A DNA stretch of 64,000 nucleotides, from assembly GCF_035582795.1 (NCBI RefSeq), contig NC_134373.1:31032501-31096500 (forward strand). The letters run 5' to 3'. The stretch comes from Mycteria americana. Taxonomy: Eukaryota > Chordata > Aves > Ciconiiformes > Ciconiidae. The number at the start of each line of letters is the position of its first letter. Within the stretch, counting starts at the first letter, position 1. The notes below the pieces were generated by a model, which saw nothing but the letters and a program-made list of their open reading frames with translations, was not told where the DNA came from and did no database searches. The translations under genes and the position numbers were made by a program. This document shows, in pieces, positions 61,414 to 64,000 of the stretch.

Positions 61414-64000
61414 CTGCAATACACAAATACATTAACAAGTAGCTTAAGTTGTACATTTCTTAAAAGCATCTCTCTTTGTCTTTGTGTTAAATGGTCCAGC
61501 ATCGAGGGAGGAAATCCACAAAATAATCTGTCATCCCCGCTGTTGGCTGCAGGACCACACCAAGCAACGAGAAATTACCTGCAAGCTAACAAATTACCAT
61601 ACTACCTATAGCCACAAAAAATACTGAGCCAGTCACTCAATCTGGTGTCAAATCAAAGGATATATTTTTACTTAGGATAAAGTTCTAAGGACCCTGAAGG
61701 GAATGATGCTCTGTGTGGGACATTCACAGCCAGCATGAACTAGAACAACAATTTTGATTCCATCATCTGGGGAAGAGGTAAAGCAACATTAGCCATCTGT
61801 TCCAGTATGCACCTTTTCTAGTGCATCCATCGGCATGCATGGCACCTGCTTTCCATAATACAATTATTTTTGTACCAACTGCAAGAGTAGATCAGAATGT
61901 TGACTGTTAAGACTCACTTCTTAAATTTGGAGGGATTTTTTTTCTCCAGGAAATACAGACTGACACATTTTCTCCATCAACTTTGTTAACAGAGCACTAG
62001 GAAACAATTTTCTTGCCAATTCTTCCTGATTGGTACTAGTTGTTGTAATTCAATGTTAGGATGTTGCCCCGCTGTGCTTGGCATTGGAAAAGCCCCAGCA
62101 GATGTTTCACAGATAAGACAACTGAAAACTCTGTAACTGGCCCTGGAGTGTTTAAGCTAATAATAGCCTGTGTATCAATTATATATACACTAACATATTA
62201 ATATAGAGACTAATATATTAATACTAAATATACTGACGTATTGATACTAATAATTACTGAGACCACTTCGACACAGTCTCAGTGAAGCATGAGGAACTGT
62301 GAGCTAGGACTCCTCCTCCCTTCACTACCCCTTCTCGTCCCAATGGACCTGACCTCATTAGCAGCTTAACACTTGAGACTTTATGAGTTTACCCCACAAT
62401 GAGGTAATGACGTGACTCCTTCTCTTCTCCTATTGCAGCAAAATCATTTGCCCGGTCAGGACCTGAGTTCTGCTCTCCTCTAGCACTTTTCCAAGGACAA
62501 TGAAAGGAGCACCTTAAGCACTAGGAAAGAGAACAAACGGACAGAGCACAGGCATAAGGGGTGCCAGAAAGGGGAAAAAAGGCCGTAGACTAGAACTAGT
62601 GTCCAGCAATTTTGGTATTGCTGCATGTCACATACCTTTAGACTCACAGTGCTATTGAGTTATTTGTGTTTCCCATGGCTAGTATAAATTGAGTTGTAAT
62701 TTTTCCACCAACCATGCTTTCTCCTCAGTCTCCGAAACTGGGTGGGGAAAGATGGGATGGAAACTTTCTCCTCAGTCTCCGTAACTGGGTGGGGAAAGAT
62801 GGGATGGAAGCTATCTTGTAAGAGATGCTCTGCATTTAAAGATCTGGCCCTAACTGATAAAACAGCCTCCAACATGATCTGAGAGACCATAATCCTTTTA
62901 TGACAGTAATGCAGACTTGAAGTGTGCCCACACATCTACCTACAGAGACAGACCATGATATATGTGATTACATCAAAATGGTCTCAAGGAAACTAGAGGT
63001 TTTCAGCCCACACATTTCTGCAAATTAGAGCTGTAAATCTTTGCATTTTTAATCCAGGCAGGCACATATTATACTTCTAAGCAGAATGATGTCACAGGAT
63101 CAAACAGGACTTTTGATGACATTTTCTTGTTAAAGCTATTAATAATTTTGCCTAGAAATTTTTATCAGCTGCACTAGGTGGAAAACTACAAGAATGTTTC
63201 ATGAACTTCTCAGATGCACATCTGTGAAACTACCAATAGTGCCTGTTAGGTATTTAAATGTTTCTTTGATACTGATTCTTTCCCATGGAGACTGCAAAAC
63301 ACATGTTCTTCTTCATTCTCTGTTCCTCCTAATGATAAGACATATTTGTTTGCACAAGACCACACTGTGACAGGGAAATGCCTCTGAACAGAAGCAAAAT
63401 ACACTCAGAGTAAGATCCAAGCTTCCTTCAGCAGTTTGTGGCACAGATCAGCCTCCCTCTGATCATCTCTTTATATATACATATATAATGGTTTGATTTT
63501 TGACACATGATTAATGTAAATTATTGCCACTTTAACAGTTCTACAATTAGCTATGTAACAGTAACTTCAAGGAGAGATTACAGGCTTTAATATTCACCAA
63601 GGAGACATTTGTGAAACCACAGAGTTTCAGAAGTTTATAACTTGCAGAGTTTAAGATCTTCCACTGCAGCTGCAGGTGAGCCAAGTTTGGAGTTTCAACC
63701 TCAGCAGTATTTAACCACACTTGTTCTAAAATAAATCTGTGAATATAACCAAACCCTGACTGTTAAAAATTCAAAAGTCCTCTTGAAAGTTTTTCTAAAG
63801 TCATGCTTACAGTTTTCCAAACACTATTTTTCAGCATAACACTAACTGCAGCTTTGACCTACACAGAAAAAACCCAACACTGAAGCTGTACAGTTACTAT
63901 ATTGTACTCAGGACATTAGGACTGACTAAGCCATGAAAACGCAACTGTAAGAATATTAATATATTTCCATTCCTCTCAATATTAAACAAACACATTCAAA
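61414..64000 (-). other. IQCB1 intron running off the window
   Basis: No exon matching the human segment upstream of the coiled coil was found, so the next IQCB1 exon lies beyond 64,000. It contains the 47-bp duplication and an AT-rich patch at 62,160-62,260. An open frame just upstream of the last visible acceptor (61,414-61,543) is discussed in the findings. The shorter IQCB1 introns (58,455-59,546, 59,704-60,099, 60,229-60,693, 60,843-61,270) hold nothing notable. Confidence 0.8.
62717..62810. repeat. 47-bp tandem duplication, two copies
   Basis: Units 62,717-62,763 and 62,764-62,810 both contain AACTGGGTGGGGAAAGATGG. They differ at one internal base and at the last base. It lies in an IQCB1 intron. 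Confidence 0.95.

Noticed and set aside
1-64000. CRISPR array, operon, phage or other prokaryotic system
   Set aside because: No regularly spaced repeats, no compact gene strings and no ribosome-binding sites. Introns, CR1 and LTRs show vertebrate nuclear DNA.

Overview
The window looks like bird nuclear DNA. It carries spliced genes with GT/AG introns, one strong CpG island, the 3' tail of a CR1 retrotransposon, and two solo LTRs of a family I recognise as common in birds other than galliforms. Each LTR has an exact 5-bp target-site duplication. No bacterial, organellar or viral gene was seen. Both recognisable genes are on the minus strand.

Gene 1 (about 4.1-52.9 kb) encodes a Dbl-family Rho guanine-nucleotide exchange factor. 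Splice sites and reading phases join eight coding exons into one uninterrupted frame of 3,699 nt (1,232 residues). The start codon is at 20,408 and the stop at 4,709. The order is a long polar N-terminal region with a cysteine cluster, a CxxC...CxxC pair, a DH domain and a C-terminal PH domain. I could not assign it to a named vertebrate paralog. The start-codon exon has a strong acceptor on its 5' side, so at least one untranslated exon lies upstream. The CpG island at 52.1-53.4 kb is the best candidate promoter, with a good minus-strand donor at 52,746, a GGC repeat and an RFX-type X-box. This would give a first intron of about 32 kb.

Gene 2 (58.2 kb to the right edge) is the 3' part of IQCB1 (NPHP5), a ciliary transition-zone protein. 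Five exons encode the C-terminal 268 residues, including two IQ motifs and the C-terminal region. The 5' exons lie beyond the window. The two genes are in tandem, about 5 kb apart.

The rest is intron and intergenic DNA. It holds two solo LTRs (14.3 and 49.2 kb), a CR1 tail (29.8 kb), several old MIR/CORE-SINE-like fragments, a fossil inverted repeat (28.3 kb), two recent-looking tandem duplications (72 and 47 bp), and G-rich or homopolymer tracts. I found no clearly new system. The points most worth checking are the identity of the RhoGEF and its place beside IQCB1, the X-box in its putative promoter, its start-codon choice, and the two LTRs that share ends but differ in the middle.
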